A DNA stretch of 13,832 nucleotides, taken from Victivallales bacterium Lenti_02 (GTDB lineage: Bacteria; Verrucomicrobiota; Lentisphaeria; Oligosphaerales; Lenti-02). The stretch is from contig LVAZ01000293.1 of NCBI GenBank assembly GCA_001603055.1, positions 1-13,832 of the forward strand. The letters run 5' to 3'. Of this stretch, positions 12,917 through 13,832 are shown in pieces. A program made the position numbers and the translations under genes. The notes under the pieces were generated by a model. It ran no database searches. It had not been told where the DNA came from and saw only the letters and a program-made list of their open reading frames with translations. Within the stretch, counting starts at the first letter, position 1. Every line of letters begins with the position of its first letter.

Positions 12917-13832
12917 CTATCCGACGAGCGGGGCGGCGGGGAACCGTTCGGGGCCAGCGCCAAGGGCAAGAACGGTCTGGCGGTCGCCGTGGCGGACCGT
13001 GACCTGGCATGGCCGGTCGGCCCGCAGGATGGCCTGTTCAAGACTTCCGTTCCGCCAGGCGAGATCGACGGTGACGCCGCCGCGGGCGCGGAGGCCGGTG
13101 ACTCTCCCGTCGGGCCACATAGCGGGGAGGGCGGGCAGAAGGCGGATTTCCCAGCCGCCCCGACCGTCGGGCACATGGCTCTGGAGAAGCATTTCGGCGA
13201 TGGCCGCGCAGCCGCCGAAATTGCCGTCGATCTGGAAGGGGGGATGGTTGTCGAAGAAGTTGGGCAGGGTGCAGTGGGCGACGAGGGCCTGGAGGTTCTC
13301 GCCGGCCTTCCCGGCATCCTGGAGGCGGGCGAAGAGATTGACGATCCAAGCGCGGCTCCAGCCGGTGTGCCCGCCGCCATGGGAAAGGCGGTAGTCGAGG
13401 GTGGCTCGGGCGGCGCGGGCGAGTTCGGGGGTGCCGTCCACGGTGATGTCCTGGCCGGGATGGAGGGCGTAGAGATGGGAGATGTGGCGGTGGCCGGGCT
13501 CGGGTTCGGCGAATTCCTCGGGCCATTCCATGAGCCGCCCGTCGCCGCCGACGCGCGGCGGGGGCAGGCGGTCGAGGGCGGTTTGGAGTTCCGCCGCGAA
13601 TTCGGCATCCAGATCGAGAATCCCGGCGCTGGCGCGGGTGGCGGCGAAAACGTCGCGGATGATCTGGTGGTCCATGGCCGCACCCATGACCAGGTTGGCT
13701 TTCTCGCCCTCGGGAGTGAGGAAGGAGTTTTCGGGCGAGGAGGAGGGGCCGGAGACGAGTTGCCCGCTGCGCGGGTCCTCGACCAGCCAGTCGAGCAGGA
13801 AAAGGGCGGCCTCCTTGAGGATGGGATAGGCG
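12917..13832 (-). CDS. GH95-family alpha-L-fucosidase/galactosidase, C-terminal part (5' end outside window)
   Basis: This is the last 304 residues of a glycoside hydrolase; family members are usually near 750-800 aa, so the N-terminal two thirds lie beyond the right edge. Family signatures include WLVEDPRSG and SSSPENSFL near the window edge, MDHQIIRDVF, GHRHISHLYALHPG and PFQIDGNFGG (about 13237-13210). In GH95 enzymes the aspartate of this last motif is thought to be the catalytic base assisted by asparagines. HTGWSRAW is also typical. The C-terminal beta-sandwich-like tail follows and ends normally at a TAG. The frame stays open to the window edge, so the internal ATG at 13687 is not the start. 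Such enzymes remove alpha-1,2-L-fucose or galactose residues from glycans. No signal peptide can be judged. Confidence 0.9.
   Translation of the reverse strand, partial: AYPILKEAALFLLDWLVEDPRSGQLVSGPSSSPENSFLTPEGEKANLVMGAAMDHQIIRDVFAATRASAGILDLDAEFAAELQTALDRLPPPRVGGDGRLMEWPEEFAEPEPGHRHISHLYALHPGQDITVDGTPELARAARATLDYRLSHGGGHTGWSRAWIVNLFARLQDAGKAGENLQALVAHCTLPNFFDNHPPFQIDGNFGGCAAIAEMLLQSHVPDGRGGWEIRLLPALPAMWPDGRVTGLRARGGVTVDLAWRNGSLEQAILRADRPCQVTVRHGDRQTVLALGAGPERFPAAPLVG

Noticed and set aside
1..13832. CRISPR arrays, tRNA/rRNA genes, insertion sequences or prophage genes
   Set aside because: I saw no regularly spaced direct repeats, cloverleaf-like sequence, transposase or integrase motifs, or terminal inverted repeats anywhere in the window.

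Overview
This is a GC-rich window in which every gene I can support lies on the minus strand. Its main content is one long operon, read from right to left from about 10.94 kb to 0.05 kb. It encodes a multi-subunit [FeFe] hydrogenase with flavin and iron-sulfur diaphorase subunits, preceded by a cassette of small regulatory-looking proteins. Two unrelated genes lie upstream on the right: an outer-membrane beta-barrel protein and the C-terminal third of a GH95 alpha-L-fucosidase. An oxygen-sensitive fermentative hydrogenase, a secreted barrel protein ending in Phe and a fucosidase together suggest an anaerobic, polysaccharide-degrading, Gram-negative fermenter. The PVC group (Kiritimatiellota/Lentisphaerota/Verrucomicrobiota) fits, but that placement is inference only.

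Layout in transcription order. (1) 13832-12917: partial GH95. (2) 12916-12523: non-coding, with several hairpins and a NarL-box-like palindrome. (3) 12522-11635: outer-membrane barrel, followed by a textbook intrinsic terminator at 11593-11557. (4) 11556-10942: non-coding, with a candidate promoter and a leader of roughly 300 nt. (5) 10941-7948: five tightly overlapping genes: DRTGG-domain protein, CBS-pair plus HATPase kinase-like protein, second DRTGG-domain protein, PHP phosphoesterase and a stand-alone HATPase. (6) 7924-50: six redox genes, each with its own Shine-Dalgarno: thioredoxin-like [2Fe-2S] ferredoxin, NuoE-like, NuoF fused to a GltD/NfnB-like NADPH flavoprotein (1014 aa), second NuoE-like, second NuoF-like and [FeFe] hydrogenase HydA. 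A GC-rich hairpin follows at 34-15.

Working model. The last three genes form a HydABC-type hydrogenase. The preceding NuoE plus NuoF-GltD fusion has the parts of an electron-bifurcating transhydrogenase of the Stn/Nfn kind. The operon could therefore connect H2, NADH, NADPH and probably ferredoxin in one assembly or two cooperating ones. Three features stand out. The NuoF of the hydrogenase trimer keeps its thioredoxin-like N-terminal fold but has lost all four [2Fe-2S] cysteines. That same subunit lacks the C-terminal ferredoxin domain usual in bifurcating HydB. HydA reads TSCSPGW where the canonical H-cluster motif is TSCCPxW. The HydE/F/G maturases are not in the window and must be encoded elsewhere. 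The role of the regulatory cassette is not established and is the least understood part.
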